This document shows, piece after piece, positions 45,149-46,224 of a stretch of 46,224 bases of DNA. The position numbers were made by a program, and so were the translations under genes. Every line of letters begins with the position of its first letter. Within the stretch, counting starts at the first letter, position 1. Below the pieces are notes generated by a model that ran no database searches, was not told the origin of the DNA, and worked only from the letters and a program-made list of their open reading frames with translations. This DNA comes from a virus, in IMG/VR virus record IMGVR_UViG_3300047496_000116, positions 1 through 46,224 of that record; one strand, 5' to 3'.

Positions 45149-46224
<1,076 letters not shown>

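Overview
This window is almost certainly a complete tailed-phage genome (class Caudoviricetes, podovirus-like), cut open inside one gene. Its last 169 bases repeat its first 163 bases apart from one extra 6-base repeat unit. The reading frame that runs off the right edge (45149 to 46224) continues in phase at the left edge and stops at 212. The unique genome is therefore about 46.06 kb, and it is circular or circularly permuted. Good Shine-Dalgarno sites, tight ATGA/TAATG gene coupling, Gram-negative-style signal peptides and a mid-range base composition suggest a Gram-negative, probably proteobacterial, host. I cannot name the host. No integrase is visible, so a lytic lifestyle is the simplest reading.

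Layout. (1) 1-2940, plus strand: small accessory genes, several with CxxC zinc-binding pairs, plus an alanine-rich Imm5-like protein. (2) 2937-10236, minus strand: a replication/recombination operon read from recT leftwards. It encodes a RecT/Bet annealase, two small proteins, a Gam-like nuclease inhibitor, RusA resolvase, a DnaB-type helicase with a degenerate TOPRIM-like N-terminus, small regulators including a ribbon-helix-helix protein, and an SNF2-type helicase. No DNA or RNA polymerase is encoded, so host enzymes must supply synthesis. (3) 10296-13506, minus: lysis and wall-attack genes, namely a holin-like protein, a lytic transglycosylase-like protein, two small basic proteins, a C1-type cysteine peptidase and an NlpC/P60-type hydrolase. 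(4) 13496-30827, minus: virion genes in standard podovirus order when read right to left. These are the terminase large subunit, portal, a small protein, scaffold-like protein, a beta-rich protein, capsid, a secreted-looking protein, head-tail adaptor, tail nozzle and tail fibres. (5) 30882-37760, minus: very large and low-complexity proteins, probably ejection proteins, headed by a GNAT-like gene. (6) 37763-40303, minus: small early or regulatory genes with an RHH and an XRE regulator. (7) 40307-46224, mostly plus: small accessory genes, a bidirectional terminator, a C5-methyltransferase-like gene, a roughly 500-base repeat-rich region that looks like an origin, and the second alanine-rich gene.

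The most unusual items are four. A double seven-bladed Vgb-like beta-propeller appears to be inserted in the tail nozzle protein. Two neighbouring genes carry long, unstable alanine-rich repeat tails built from unrelated DNA repeats. An intergenic region at 43.1-43.9 kb holds iteron-like repeats, large palindromes and a microsatellite. Signal peptides occur on several proteins encoded inside the virion module. All functional names are from reading the translations by eye; no database search was run.
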